From Silurus meridionalis (lineage: Eukaryota > Chordata > Actinopteri > Siluriformes > Siluridae), in NCBI RefSeq assembly GCF_014805685.1, contig NC_060900.1:10089666-10153665 (forward strand): a stretch of DNA of 64,000 bases, given 5' to 3'. Numbering within the stretch: the first letter of the stretch is position 1; each line of letters begins with the position of its first letter. The translations under genes were made by a program, and so were the position numbers. This document shows positions 20,870 through 32,509 of the stretch, piece after piece. The notes below the pieces were generated by a model that saw only the letters and a program-made list of their open reading frames with translations, was not told the origin of the DNA and ran no database searches.

Positions 20870-22190
20870 TTGGTGGTGGTGGGCCGGTTCTCAAAGGCAT
20901 GCAAATGTATACCCTTAGGATGTCTCTCTACCTTGAAAACCACCAAACTTGTAATGGATTATGTTTTCAGGAACTTTGGATTGCCATCTGATAAAGGCAC
21001 CCCCCGTTTACCTCCTGCATGAGGCATTCTTACTGCATGTTGCTAAAAATCAATGTCAGCCTTTCATTTGGGTACCACCCCCAATCTAACAGGCAAGCTG
21101 AATATCTCAATTATGACACTTTCTAAAAACTTACTATAGTAGTGAACAACATTGCTGGAGTGAGTTCCTTAACTGAGCTGAGTATGCCTACAACTCTCTG
21201 ACTCATTCCTCTACCCAGCTCACTCCTTTTGATGTGTTCTAGGATACCAACCCCTCTATTCCCATGGTCAGAGAAAACTCTGCAAATCCCAGCCATCAAT
21301 GTCCAACATAGTAGAGACATCTGGGATGTTCTTCATCTGAGGGCTCACATGTGCCTACAGGGAGCAGTGTGATGCAAGGAAATCCAAGCCAATCGCAGAG
21401 AACGCCCTCGTTTTCAATACCAACAAGGTCAGATGGTGTGGCTGTCAACACAGAACATAAAAATCTAGTTGCCAATTGAGGAATTAAGACCCTGATTCAT
21501 TGGACCAGTTAAAATAGTATGGCAAATAAATGCAGTAACTTACCGGTTGCAACTGCACCCACAATATCATATCTCACCCTCCTTGCCCCACCAGGTAAAA
21601 ATTAAGCTGAACAGAACCCTCCTTTAAATCTGGAGATTTACAGAGCACCAGGCTACATTATATGCTCGATTCTGGATTAATGCCATATGGAATTACCTGG
21701 AAATACCTGGTTGATTGAAAGAAATACGAACCGAAGGAACAGTGCTGGGTTAACATGGATGATATCCTGGATTCTTCACTCTTAGAGAAGTTTTATAGAG
21801 ATCACCGACAACAGACCCCAAAGACACCATTATAGAAGAAGAACACCTGGAGGTGTTCATAGGAGGAGGGATTCTGTAATGGTTCCAACCACAATATTTC
21901 CACCACAACACCAGGGGGAACCATCGTCCGAATATTGAACTCCTCCAGGTCAAAGAAGACTTCCCTTTTGTTTTTTGTTTTTTTAATCTTCAGAATTACT
22001 GTAATTCCATTGCATAGCAAGCCATTTCTTTGTGTGCTGACTTTGATCTGTCCTCTTTAATATGTTTTTCTCTTTGCTACGTGTTTCATTTATTTGTTTG
22101 CCCTGCAAACTGATTATCTGTGTTCTGGACCTTTCTGCCTGCTTTAACAACTCTGCCTTTAGATTATGGTTTTGATGTAGAGTATTGCTC
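20870..22190 (+). pseudogene. Ty3/gypsy integrase-chromodomain remnant plus 3' LTR
   Basis: Degraded plus-strand frames match fish gypsy Pol. The catalytic core gives VVVGRFSKACKCIPL and [17 protein letters not shown]. Then come TPLFPWSEKTLQIPA, ERPRFQYQQGQMVWLSTQNI, FIGPVKIVWQINAVTYRLQL and PQYHISPS. The chromodomain gives LYARFWINAIWNYLE and DILDSSLLEKFYRDH-like pieces near 21750-21800. Many stops. The LTR seems to begin near 21875 (TGTAATGGTTCC). Its U5-like end at about 22060-22190 is shared with 5.12-5.3 kb. Confidence 0.65.
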
Positions 22191-22199
22191 AAAGCAAAA

Positions 22200-22600
22200 A
22201 GAAAAAAACAAAAAGAAAGACTTGAAAGCTGGAATAAAGACAACAACATTAAGTTAAAAGCATAACGGGGCAAAACATTTATTATACAGTCAGTACCTAA
22301 AATAAATAGAAGCTCAATAAGATCAATATTCAATTAGCTGCAATATTCAAAAGAAAAATGTATGCAAAAAAAATCACAGATTTGAGACAGAAATGGAGAT
22401 GTCAAAATATCTCAATTATTTCTTCAGGAAAGATTGTGATCCATAATTTTATAATGCTTTTTTCTTCGTCTTCTTGATGAGCACTGCAAATATTTTAGCT
22501 CTACAAGAGATCATAACCTTTACAAACAACAATGACAGAGAAGTACATTTTTACATAAATTTGGATATGAAAATTTTAACATGATTATTTTAAGCAATTT
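22200..22600. other. Non-shared stretch between LTR remnant and duplicated block
   Basis: After about 22290 this diverges from the corresponding part of the left block. No gene or repeat was recognised. Confidence 0.4.
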
Positions 22601-22614
22601 GTGTATTTGGTGCT

Positions 22615-25430
22615 TTGGTTTTTACAGTATTCTGTGTATTGCTGAAGAACAGAACTAACTAAAATTAAACAACACATAATTATTCAAGTCATTTGCAAAA
22701 AAGAGTGGGTTTTTCTTTTATTTCCTTTGTATATTTGGGAATTCTTCCTTGCTGTAGTCCTGTTCATGTGCAATGTCCATGATATCTGGCGCATAAATAC
22801 AGTTTCATGTCTTGTTTCTGCATAGCTTTATTAGAGCTATATATGTTGCCAAATTAATCTAAGAGGAAATTTGTCTTTTTGTTCAGTTCAGTCTGGTTCA
22901 CAAAACAACTTGGTATATGTCTGATTGTTGTCAGAACAATGTGAAGGTAGACAATAAAACTAAAAGTAATAAACAAACAGATTTGGTAATTATACATTTA
23001 AAACCATTTTTTGAGTATAGCACTAGGGTATTATAAAATAAAACTCCTAATTTTTCTACAGATCTGCCTATTTAACAAAAATGATGTATCAAAATTTCTG
23101 GACAGTGCTGTTTGGCTTTTTATCTTTTTAACACAATTTCTTCAAAATACACTTATTAAAAGGAACATCTGTATTCCAGCTAATCTGTGCTGTGGCAGCA
23201 GCACAATGCACACAAATCAAACAGATACAGGTCAAAGGTGTTAGTTAATATTCACATCAGACATTAAAATGTGGTAAATTGTGATTTCTATGACTTAAAA
23301 TGTAACATGGTTGTTCATATCAGACAGGCTGCTGTGAATATCAGAGATGATGTTGATGAAAGAGATCATCAGATAATGCCTAGGTTGTTTGAGCTGACAA
23401 AAAAATCACTAGTCATTCTTCACAACTATGGTGTGCAGAAAAGCTTCAAACCTTAATATGATTTTCTGCTCACCATGTTTGTAAAGCATAGTTACAGTAT
23501 AAATTAATGTATTTCACCTGCTTGCTTGAGCAAATGTGCTAAATTTTTTATTACATTTTTCTCCTTTTCTGATGTTTAATATTATCTGAAGCTGGGCCAG
23601 TGTCTGCATGATTATATGCACACTGCTGCTCTGATATGATTGGCTAATTGAATAACCTCATGTATCATCAAAACAAAGTGAATGGTGTGTCATATGCCCT
23701 ATTACACATACTATAACCACAGCATAATTTACTCATAAAACTTGTATACAAACAGCTAAGTGTTCTATTCTTACAACTTTAAATAAAATTCAACAAAATT
23801 ATTCTCATTGTAAAATTCAACAAAAAATAAAAAATAACCCATATCATTTTTGATTTTTTAACAAACCTGATAATTGCAGGGCACTATCCACATTTCTTAT
23901 TAGTTCTTGCTGAAAGTCCCATACTCTTGTGTCAACAAATAATTGTGTCTTGTTAAGATTCCCCTGTAATGGTGTTCTCACATGAACAATCCGACACACA
24001 TCGTGAGGAACATGATAGACTTGTCCAGTGTGTTTCAGGGTGGAATGTACTGAGGTTTGCATCACGCTCCTGGGGTTGATGATAATCTTTGTGGGGTTCA
24101 AAGTATTCTTTCGATCTGGTTCTCTGTAAATGTGTTCCATAATATTGATACCAGGAATATTTCTCCATTCCGGTCGGCGGAACTTTCCACTTTCTTCAAA
24201 CTGTGTCTTTGGGAAAATGTGGTTCTCTATGAGAAATACAGTCACATCATTGTGCTCCTGTTGCAAAGCTTCCATCAGTAATGTAAGGTTGGCATACTTA
24301 TAGGGCATGATGATCTCATCAATGTCATTCAACAGGACATATTTGGACTCATACATTTGCCTATAAATGCACTCATTGAGAGTTACCAACTGACCATAGT
24401 ACTGGATGTCCCCTTTATTCAATGTGATGTCCCATCCTACAGAAGGAGTAAGGAACTGATCAATAGGCCATGGCACAATCTCTAGAATTCCCTCTTTCTC
24501 ATAGTGCTGTAAAAGTTTTTCCAAGTCAGAACCACAGCTGGTGTTGTAGATTATGACACGTTGTACACCAAGAAGCTTGTATATCTCCATGGTTTGAACA
24601 AACTGCAGAACATTATTGTAGTTTCCAAAAAGATTTGAGATACAGACGGTGAAGTTGTACTTAAATGATTCATTAATCACTCTATTCTTTACTGGCAGGA
24701 AGAGTAGGTTATTAACATCTGACATTTCATCAGCTGCTTCAGCTGAAATGGTGACGTGTGTTGCATTGTCTGTGTGTTTACCCTGGCACAACACATCTGA
24801 TGCACCAAATGGGTATTGAAAATGATCGCTGTGTATCTCGATTTCAGCTTTAGTAAACTCGCATGCTTGGCCATTGTTGCAGTAGCGGCAATAAAGTGGC
24901 TGTATACTGTTTCTTTTTATTATGCTGATAACTCGAATAGCTTTATTAATCCGGTGATCAATAAATGCAGACACTGCAAAATGGCTGGAGTTTTTAATAG
25001 GGGTTATGGAGTTGGAGGAAGACTTGGGGGTTTTGGGTGTATCCAAACTACTGATTGTAGATGTGGGCTTGCTTCTGTAAAGAGTTGCAGCATTGTAAAT
25101 AGAAGTGTGCATGCAAACATGCTTCCATTTTAAAATCAAGATAAAACTTAGAAAACCAAAAATGCTAAGAAACAGAAACAGCTTAATTTTTGATTTTGTC
25201 ATTTTCAGCCGTCATCAAATTTGACCCCTGCAAATGGAAACAAAACCATTAATAATATACATTGTACATTATTAAAAAAATAAATAACTTTCTGTTTATT
25301 ACTACATAATGATTGTTACAGAGAGTACAATGATATGAGAAGGCGTTTGGGGCATAAGCCTTTAAATATATGTTGTCAGATTGAAACAAACAGTGATGCT
25401 AAAAAACAGTGTTATATTCTTAAAATTAAT
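22615..25430 (-). repeat. Duplicated block, right copy (GT92 gene and flanks)
   Basis: Collinear with 6890-10105. It lacks about 350 bases present at 7310-7665 but has small private insertions, for example TGCATGATTATATGC... near 23610 and GAGAAGGCGTTTGGGGC near 25337. The GT92 exon is the best preserved part. Confidence 0.8.
23844..25202 (-). CDS. Glycosyltransferase family 92 (GT92, DUF23) protein, type II membrane
   Basis: An open frame of 452 residues in one coding exon. Residues about 7-25 (KLFLFLSIFGFLSFILILKW) form a signal anchor after a short basic tail, so a Golgi type II protein is expected. A Ser/Thr/Asn-rich stem follows. The GT92 domain covers about 190-440: NFTVCISNLFGNYNN, MEIYKLLGVQRVIIYNT, EIVPWPIDQF, the DxD-like metal site in VLLNDIDEIIMPYKYANL, and a C-terminal HDVCRIVHVRTPLQGN. 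Several NxS/T sites suit a secretory protein. GT92 members in invertebrates add galactose to N-glycan core fucose; the substrate of this fish protein is unknown. The ATG is 27 bases after a likely splice acceptor (TTTCCATTTGCAG at about 25232). It is the intact partner of 8556-9912. Confidence 0.88.
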   Translation of the reverse strand: MTKSKIKLFLFLSIFGFLSFILILKWKHVCMHTSIYNAATLYRSKPTSTISSLDTPKTPKSSSNSITPIKNSSHFAVSAFIDHRINKAIRVISIIKRNSIQPLYCRYCNNGQACEFTKAEIEIHSDHFQYPFGASDVLCQGKHTDNATHVTISAEAADEMSDVNNLLFLPVKNRVINESFKYNFTVCISNLFGNYNNVLQFVQTMEIYKLLGVQRVIIYNTSCGSDLEKLLQHYEKEGILEIVPWPIDQFLTPSVGWDITLNKGDIQYYGQLVTLNECIYRQMYESKYVLLNDIDEIIMPYKYANLTLLMEALQQEHNDVTVFLIENHIFPKTQFEESGKFRRPEWRNIPGINIMEHIYREPDRKNTLNPTKIIINPRSVMQTSVHSTLKHTGQVYHVPHDVCRIVHVRTPLQGNLNKTQLFVDTRVWDFQQELIRNVDSALQLSGLLKNQK

Positions 25431-25432
25431 CA

Positions 25433-25544
25433 GGGTTTGCCATTAACTGTTGCTCACCTGTGGCCGTAATTTCATTATTCTACCAATGACCTTTTAATAC
25501 TATGAAGACTGGTGCCCAGCAGCTATATTTACATACTTCTTCTT
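25433..25544. other. Short gap between GT92 block and LINE
   Basis: No feature recognised. Confidence 0.3.
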
Positions 25545-25655
25545 CTTTTGGCTGCTCCTATTAGGGGTCACCGCAGCAGATCATCCATCTCCATACTCCA
25601 CTGTCCTCTAAATCTGCCTCTTTCAAACCAACTACCTGCACTTGTCTTTCTAATA

Positions 25656-26636
25656 TCGACTTTCTAATATCTCGGACTAGATCAGAAGACTATGTCCGCT
25701 CTTGAAACCAGTGTTTCAGCAAGGCAGAGGAAACAATTGCAAACCAATATTATAATTGTAAGATAAGTATTTTCTTCTTATATCTCTATGTTAACTTATA
25801 TTTCCGGTCTATTAATTTTAGTCACCCGCTATTAATCAATTACCTTGCCTTTTTATGCACGTCACCCAGTTTACATTCACAGGGCAGGATTTCAATTATT
25901 TTACTAAATAACCTCTGTATATTCTCTTTACAGAACAATTTTAACAAGGTGCAAAAAATAAAAATAAACAGTATGGTGACAATAAATGTCAGGTAAGATA
26001 CCCAATGACACACCCAGTAAAATGTCTTTCAATTGATTGTCCTTGGATAGAAATAAATGGAATGAACAGAATTAGTGCACTTCATTGCTGTTCTGTTGCT
26101 GTGTTCACAGATGTGGTAAAATCCAGACAGCGAGAGGGAAAAAAAAAGAAAAGGAAAGTGGTGTACGTATGGTCCTATCACACATAAGAAGCACGGACAA
26201 TGATCCAGGTTCACAGGAAAACAAGGGTGGCTCGCCAGTTTTATGTTAAGCACTCCTAGCTGATGGTAGAAACAATTCTAATTCCAGAGCTCGAAGAACA
26301 AGAAAGAGAAATGGTATGAAAAAATCCCAGATGAACTAAGGAAAATCCGTTTCATAAAGTCATCAGGTGAATTAGCTTGGGCTCTCATTTAGTCTTTTTT
26401 TTCCTTTTTAGTACTGCTAAAATGCATCTATGCTCCAACGGCCATCTTTTTTTTCTTTTTTTCTGTTCAAGGTTGCCCTCCTCTGATCAGCACCAATGAT
26501 GACGATAAGCAATAATTGATTTTTGATTCCCAAAACCTTAAAATAATATATTTTAAATATTATTTTCAATTATTGTGCATTTGAATAATTATTTTCTTTT
26601 TTTAGGTTTTGATACGGTTCTTATGAACTTAGTAAC
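25656..26636. other. Unclassified stretch between LINE pieces
   Basis: No recognisable coding sequence. AT-rich, with short ORFs. Either an insertion in the LINE or unrelated DNA between two LINE copies. Confidence 0.35.
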
Positions 26637-26755
26637 ACATGTCTCCCTCACCACATCCATAAATCTCCTCCTTGGCCTTCCTCTTTTCCTCCTTCCTGGT
26701 GGCTCCCTCCCCAGCATTCTCCTACTGATATACCCCATGTCACTTTTCTTCAAAT

Positions 26756-27324
26756 TGTATCTGCAGTCATTAAGAATTCTGTTTATGCTATGTCATGACC
26801 ACAAGGTGGCGCCTTCACACTTAAATGTGTATTTATTTTGGTTATTTTTTGTTAGTTTAACTTGTTTATGTTTATATTTCAACCATTTTCATAATGTGTA
26901 TATTTGACTGGTACACTAAATAAGGTTTTGATTTTGCAAGATGTATTGCATATTACAAGTTTTGGGTTATATTATTACGTATTTCCATCATACTTTGTGG
27001 TACATGTCACTTCCTGGTTCACCACATGCAAGGAAAGTCACAATGATTATTGAAAGCTGCAAAGATTATTGTAAAATAAGTTTGTGCAAGAAAACCCCTA
27101 AGTTACCACTCTTAGATAACAAGCAGGCAAAGTGGTATGTAGGTTTATTTTCTGTTTTATTTATAAATTTAATGTTGTGTTTTTCTTTGTAACTGAATAT
27201 ATTTTTGTCTATATTTTTCCTTTTATTTAGTTCTATCGTGTTGATGTCAGTGTTGGTGTCACTGTCAATGTCGGTATTACGTGTAATAAACATAAGTAAA
27301 AGAACCTCGGCCTTCGGATTGTGA
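26756..27324. mobile_element. Unclassified insert of about 570 bp in the LINE
   Basis: The LINE text around CCCATGTCNCTTTTCT (26745) resumes at ACACATGTCCAAATC (27330). In the copy at 60.9 kb these are adjacent. The insert contains GTCATGACCACAAGGTGGCGC and an AATAAA near 27284, so it may be another solo LTR. No clear target duplication was found. Confidence 0.4.
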
Positions 27325-27390
27325 CTAAGGGCGGCATACACATGTCCAAATCATTTCAATCGTGCCTCCCTCACCTTGTCTCCAAAAATC

Positions 27391-28064
27391 CTACATGCAC
27401 TGTCCCCCCTTGTTTCTAATCCTGTCCATCCTTGTCACTCCCAATGAAAACCTCAACATCTTCAGCTCTGCTACCTCCAGGTCCACCTCCTGTCTTTTAG
27501 TCAATGCCACTGTATCTATACCATACAACATAGGTCTCACCACAGTCCTATAAACTTTCCCTTTCACTCTTTCAGATACCCTTCTATCACAAATCACTTC
27601 TGCTATCACTCTTCTCCACCCACTCCACCCTGCCTGCACTCTTTTCTTCACTTATCTAACACACTCTCTATTACTTTGCACTGTTGACCCCAGGTACCTA
27701 AACTCATTCACCTCATTTCCCTGCAACCGCACCACTCCACTGCCCTCTCTTCATTCACACACATGTACTCTGTCTTACTCCTACTGATTTTCATTCCCCT
27801 TCTCTCCAGCATGTACCTCCACCTCTCCAGGCTCTTCTTAACCTGCTCCCTACTCTCACCACAAATAACAATATTATGCACAAACATTATAGCCCACTGA
27901 GACTCCTGTCTGACCTCGTCCGTCAACCTGTCCATCACCACTGCAAACAGGAAAGGGCTCAGAGCCGATCCTTGATGCAGTCCAACCTCCACCTTAAACC
28001 AGTCTGTCGTTCCTACTGCACACTTTACTGCTGTCACACCTGACTTCTTCATACAATACCACAA
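27391..28064 (-). pseudogene. LINE reverse transcriptase C-terminal half, two broken frames
   Basis: The frame at 28064-27708 reads MWYCMKKSG, VGTTDWFKVEVGLHQGSALS, PFLFAVVMDRLTDE, and MFVHNIVICGESREQVKKSL. The catalytic YADD-type motif is damaged (FVHN where the family has FADD). The frame at 27651-27391 reads KKRVQAGWSGWRRV, KGKVYRTVVRPMLYGIDTVA, LEVAELKMLRFSLGVTRMDR. Homology order and spacing fit one RT. Confidence 0.75.
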
Positions 28065-28071
28065 CTCCTCT

Positions 28072-28702
28072 TGTAACTAACTCTTAGAAAAGAGTTAGTT
28101 AGGTAATCCTTTTGAGCTCCATTTTGTTTGGTCTCTTCCGCCCCATACGGTATAGTCCTTTAACTCCGCCCCCATACTATATAGTCCTTTAACCCCACCC
28201 CCATACTGTATAATCCTTTAACTCTGCCCCCACTAGTTAGTGTGACGCACACCATGGTAAAGGAAAGTCATGTCGCTAAAATGCTCTGAAATCGTACAAG
28301 GTTCTTAAGGAAAGTAAGGGATAATTAAGCACCTAGCTGGAACGGGAACAAGGTACTATGATTCATTTGTTTAATGTGTATATGTATTAATATTTTGGTT
28401 AATCTATTTAACTGTAAAGAAGTGTTTTAATGTGTTATTATCACTCACATCTGTGACATCATTGTGACATCACAAAAGGGTTTCTTATAAATGGCCATTC
28501 ATGTTTATGTTAGTAAGAGCTGATTGTATTATTTGTTATTTATCTGTTCTGTACCTCTTACGTTGTTTCACTAAGAAAAGGTTTTTCATCAAGGAAAGGT
28601 AGATTTTGTGTTTCCCAAGGAAAGGCTGACGGCTGAACACAAAATAAAGGCTTTTTGAAACATCAGTACGCTTCACCATTGTCTGGCTGGGGGTTAGCTA
28701 TA
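28072..28702 (+). mobile_element. Solo LTR with perfect 5-bp target duplication (CCTCT)
   Basis: The insert starts TGTAACTAACTC and ends GGTTAGCTATA; the tips are near-inverted (TGTAACTAAC / TATAGCTAAC). CCTCT flanks it at 28067-28071 and 28703-28707. The related LINE at 61.58 kb has the unoccupied site ACTCCTCTCTTGGCACC. A TATA box (CTTATAAATGG, about 28483) and AATAAA (about 28643) give plus orientation. It carries three near-copies of a CATACNNTATAGTCCTTTAAC unit (about 28141-28235). No internal region remains. Confidence 0.75.
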
Positions 28703-28707
28703 CCTCT

Positions 28708-29166
28708 CTTGGCACCCTGTTGTATGCTTTCTTTAGATCCACAAACACACAGTGCAACTCCTTGTGACCTTCTTATACTTCTTAATCAACATTCTCAAAG
28801 CAAATAATGTGTCTGTGGAGTACTCTGTACTCTTTTCCATAACTATATGGAAATATAGTTATGACAATAATAGGTGTGACTGATCAATTTTATACCCCTC
28901 TAGTTACTGCAGGTCTGCACATCTCCCTTATTCTTAAAGATCGGTACCACTCCTTCTGCACTCCTCAAGCGTTCTCCCACCTTCCAAAATCTTGTTAAAC
29001 AACCTGGTTAAAAACGCCACTGCCATCTCTCCTAAACATCTCCATGCTTCTACTAGTATGTCATATGTTCCAACCAACTTTCCACTCTTCATCCTCTTAA
29101 TCACTGCTCTCACTTCCTCTTTACTAGTCCTATCCACTTCCTGCTTCACCATCTCCACACCATCCA

Positions 29167-29205
<39 letters not shown>

Positions 29206-29510
29206 CTTTGTTCATTAGCTACTCAAAATACTCCCTCCATCTTCTCAACACATTCTCCTTAGTAGTCAACACATTTCCATCTCCATCCTTTATTGCTAAC
29301 TTGCAGCACATCCTTCCCAGCTCTGTCCCTCTGCCTGGCTAATCTGTATAAATCCTTTTTTCTTTCCTTAGTGTCCAACTTCACATACAGCTCCTCATAT
29401 GCTTTTTTAGTAGTTGCCCAATCATTCAGCACCTCTTGACCACCACAGAACCCCTGTCTGACCTCTTACCTAAATCTCACACTACAGTCTTTCTCCTTCA
29501 GTTTTCACAC
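28708..29510 (-). pseudogene. LINE reverse transcriptase N-terminal half
   Basis: Minus-strand frames match the region before and at the start of the RT. The frame at 29215-28934 reads ERRLDGVEMVKQEVDRTSKE, EVRAVIKRMKSGKLVGTYDI, LVEAWRCLGEMAVAFLTRLF. The RT entry motif continues with frameshifts into the solo LTR junction. A CT repeat lies at 29170-29200. Confidence 0.7.
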
Positions 29511-29511
29511 A

Positions 29512-29539
29512 CCTTATCTCATTTGGCACTTCTTCTTCT

Positions 29540-29573
<34 letters not shown>

Positions 29574-30126
29574 CAAGGTAAACATGCTCCTGAGGTTCCA
29601 ATGACCACTGTTCCAATGACCACTGCCCCTCTTCCCTCCGCATATCTTCCTATTTCATCCAGGCCTGCCTCTGGATAGTGTTCTCTTCGTTTGGAGGCCA
29701 CTCTGTGCAGCAGGGGATGAATACTCATCAATGCCTTGGCTGGTTCCATGAAATTCCGGGGTACGAACGGGAGCTTTGAGGATGGATTGGACTGTAGTTA
29801 ATGTCAAAAGTCTGCTTCATTGACTCAGTACTACAATTTGCTTCTGATTACCATCACTGTACCCAACAACATTGTATATCTGCAGTAAATGGAGACACTC
29901 TGTGCAACCCAGATAAGGATGGGTTCCCTCTTGAGTCTGGTTCCTCTCAAGGTTTCTTTCTTATGCCATTTAGGGGAGTTTTTCTTTGCCACAGTCTCCA
30001 CCGGCTTACTCATCAGGGACAAACACACTTATAAAGTACATATTTATTTTTATCACCAAATTATCTGTGTAAAGCTGCTTTGAGACAATGTTCATTGTTA
30101 AAAGCGCTATGCAAATAAAAATGTAT
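29512..30126 (+). mobile_element. L2-type LINE 3' UTR inserted in the RTE LINE
   Basis: Starts after a TTC/CT repeat (29530-29570) and contains the L2 tail: GATAAGGATGGGTTCCCTC (about 29912), TCTGGTTCCTCTCAAGG, and GCTGCTTTGAGACAATGTTC (about 30076) followed by AAAGCGCTATGCAAATAAAA. RTE LINE sequence continues on both sides (…CAGTTTTCACACACCTTAT | TTATTATTCTTTCAGTCCTC). Confidence 0.7.
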
Positions 30127-30127
30127 T

Positions 30128-30838
30128 AAATTGAATTATTATTCTTTCAGTCCTCACGTTCCTCTTCTTCTTCTTCACCTCCAAAACATTATACAGACCA
30201 CCATCCGATGCTGTCTAGCTACACTGTTCCCTGCCAACACCTTACAATCTTCAATCTCCTTCAGGTTGCATCTCCTACATAGAACATAGTCCACCTGTGT
30301 GCACCTTCCTCCACTCTTATACGTCACCCTATGCTCCTATGCTAAAATATGTATTCCCCACTGCCATTTCCATTCTTTTAGCAAAATCAACAACCATCTT
30401 CTCTTCACATTCCTCTCTTTAAAGCCATACCTACCATCACCTCCTCATCACCTCTGTTCCCTTCACCAACATCCCTATTAAAGTCTGCCCCAATCACTAA
30501 TTGTTCTTTCCTGGGTACAATCTCCATCACTTCATCTAACTCACTCCAGAATGTTTCCTTCTTCTCCATCTCACCACCCACTTGTGGAGCATAGGCACTG
30601 TTGACATTTATCATAACTTCTTTAACTTTTAACTTTTAGCTTCATGTTTATAACCCTATCCGAAACTCTCTTCACCTACACCACACTCTTACTGTACTCT
30701 TCTTTCAGGATCACCTCTACACCATTTCTCTTTCCATCCATACCATGAAAGAACAGTTTTAACCCACCTCCAATGTTCCAGGCATTACTCCCTTTTTACC
30801 TGGTCTCCTGAACACACAACATATCTACCTATCATACA
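30128..30838 (-). pseudogene. LINE apurinic-like endonuclease domain
   Basis: The frame at 30614-30405 reads MINVNSAYAPQVGGEMEKKE, TFWSELDEVM, LVIGADFNRDVGEGNRGDEE. The GADFN motif is the catalytic Asp-containing motif of LINE endonucleases. Flanking frames match the same domain with stops. It is related to the copy at 35345-35789. Confidence 0.7.
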
Positions 30839-31117
30839 ATTTTATTTTGCCTTTATATTGTGTGAAAGATTGCAAAGAAATGCAAAGTCTATGCATTCTA
30901 TGCAAACGCAGACATGCTGATTTTGTGGTTAGGAAAACCCTGGCTTGTCCAAGTACTGGTCAAGTCAATGTATGTTCTCACTTTTTTGGGAACACATTTT
31001 ATTAGGAAATATTTAATATATGAAACATTCAGTAACATATTCATAACATTTAAAATACTGCCCAATATTTGGCAAAGAAGTTGTTTTTACATACACAAAT
31101 TATTCACATTTACAGTA

Positions 31118-31485
31118 CAGTGGAACCCTGTTGTACGAGCAACCTATTGTACGAGCAAACGGAGATACGAGCAACCTCGCTCGCAAAATTTTACCCTGTT
31201 TCACGAGCAAATTTCGAAGGCACGAGCAAACTCACGCTGCCGGTTCCCCATTTTCGGCGGAGGGTCGCATCAGTTGCTTAGTTGATGACGTATCACTCAG
31301 TCGCTCTCGTTGTTCAGTGCAGCAAAAACTCAGTTGTTCTGTGGCAGCGGGGGCGTGGCCGAGCGGCGGTTTGTGAATGGACGGCGGGTCCGGGAGCAGA
31401 TAGGCAGGGGATTGCCTCACCTGAAGTTATTGTGACCTAATGATTGTTCTCTTTTTCAAGTGATCAGAGGGTGCATTTAAGGAGG

Positions 31486-31540
<55 letters not shown>

Positions 31541-32079
31541 GCGTGCGTGCGCGCCTGAGACGTGCTGCGTGGGGCACTAAGCAGACCGACACAAAAAAAA
31601 CAAATAAAAGTGGATGTGAAGCCTTTGCACCTGACCTGTTGTGGCATTTCTTATTCCCGTATTTATACGCTCTCCCACAGTAACTTTTTTTAGTTTTATA
31701 TTTTTTATTTCACTAGAAATCTTGAAAAATGTCTCCCAAGAAAATCAGTGATGGTGCTGTGAAAACGAAAGTAAATAGAATTACATGGAAACCGAGGAGG
31801 TTACGAGCGTGGTGCGCGTCTCACACTCGCAACCAACCACTACCACATGAGTAAGTGTTAAATTATGTTTATATTACGGTAATTTGCGGTGTATTTGTTT
31901 TTTAAAATAGGCTACAAATACTTTTTAAATGCAGAAATAAGCGATCGGATGAGATCTCGGAACGGATTAAATCACTTTTACATTCATTCTTATGGGGAAA
32001 ATCAGTTCGAACATACGAGCAAATGGACACACAAGCAATTTTCAAGAAAGAATTATGCTCGTACAACGGGGTTCCACTG
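31118..32079 (+). mobile_element. Pogo/Tigger-type MITE, 962 bp, copy 1
   Basis: Ends CAGTGGAACCCTGTTGTACG and GTACAACGGGGTTCCACTG with TA on both sides (31116-31117, 32080-32081). Inside is an ATG at about 31730 opening MSPKKISDGAVKTKVN, the start of a CENP-B/pogo-type helix-turn-helix protein. It soon loses frame, so the element is an internally deleted derivative. A GT repeat lies at 31489-31543. The same element in inverted form is at 57082-57693. Confidence 0.8.
31489..31543 (+). repeat. GT microsatellite
   Basis: About 25 GT units inside the pogo-type MITE. Confidence 0.95.
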
Positions 32080-32509
32080 TATATCTAACCTATATTATTA
32101 TATTTTTGAATTGCTTTAATGTTGAAAAATAATTCAAGAATATAATAATATAGGAATATAATAATATGTCCTTATACAGTCAATGTTTATAAAGTGTTTG
32201 CTTCCCTGTTGGTTGCTAGCATTATTGTTGTTGGCTTACATGCTAAGTATTTCTGTTGTTAGCTATTGAGGTCAGAAACTCTCCATTGTTCCAATGTTCC
32301 TTGTTCTCCCGTTCCACCCTGTCTGCTGAACACACAACTAATCTACCGTTCTCCTCTCCATCATATCAGCTACCTCTCTCCCTTTACCAGTCATAGTACC
32401 AATATTTGAAGTACCAACCCGAACCTCCACTCTCCTACACTTCTCTATTCCCCACTGTCTCTGTAGAAGGCTTCCTCCTCTCCTTCTCTTCCTTCAGCAG
32501 TTATATTTA

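Larger units (their letters stand above)
25545..32505 (-). mobile_element. RTE-type LINE broken up by later insertions (composite span)
   Basis: Pieces of one LINE family lie in the right order, 3' end at left: 25545-25655 (3' end, TTC-rich), 26637-26755, 27325-28071 and 28703-29510 (reverse transcriptase), 30128-30838 (endonuclease), about 32285-32505 (5' start, VGTSNIGTMTGKGREVADMM). They are separated by an unclassified about 980-bp stretch, an about 570-bp insert, a solo LTR, an L2 3' end and a pogo MITE region. The last two LINE pieces overlap by about 55 bp, so a second copy may take part. All frames are broken. Confidence 0.6.
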
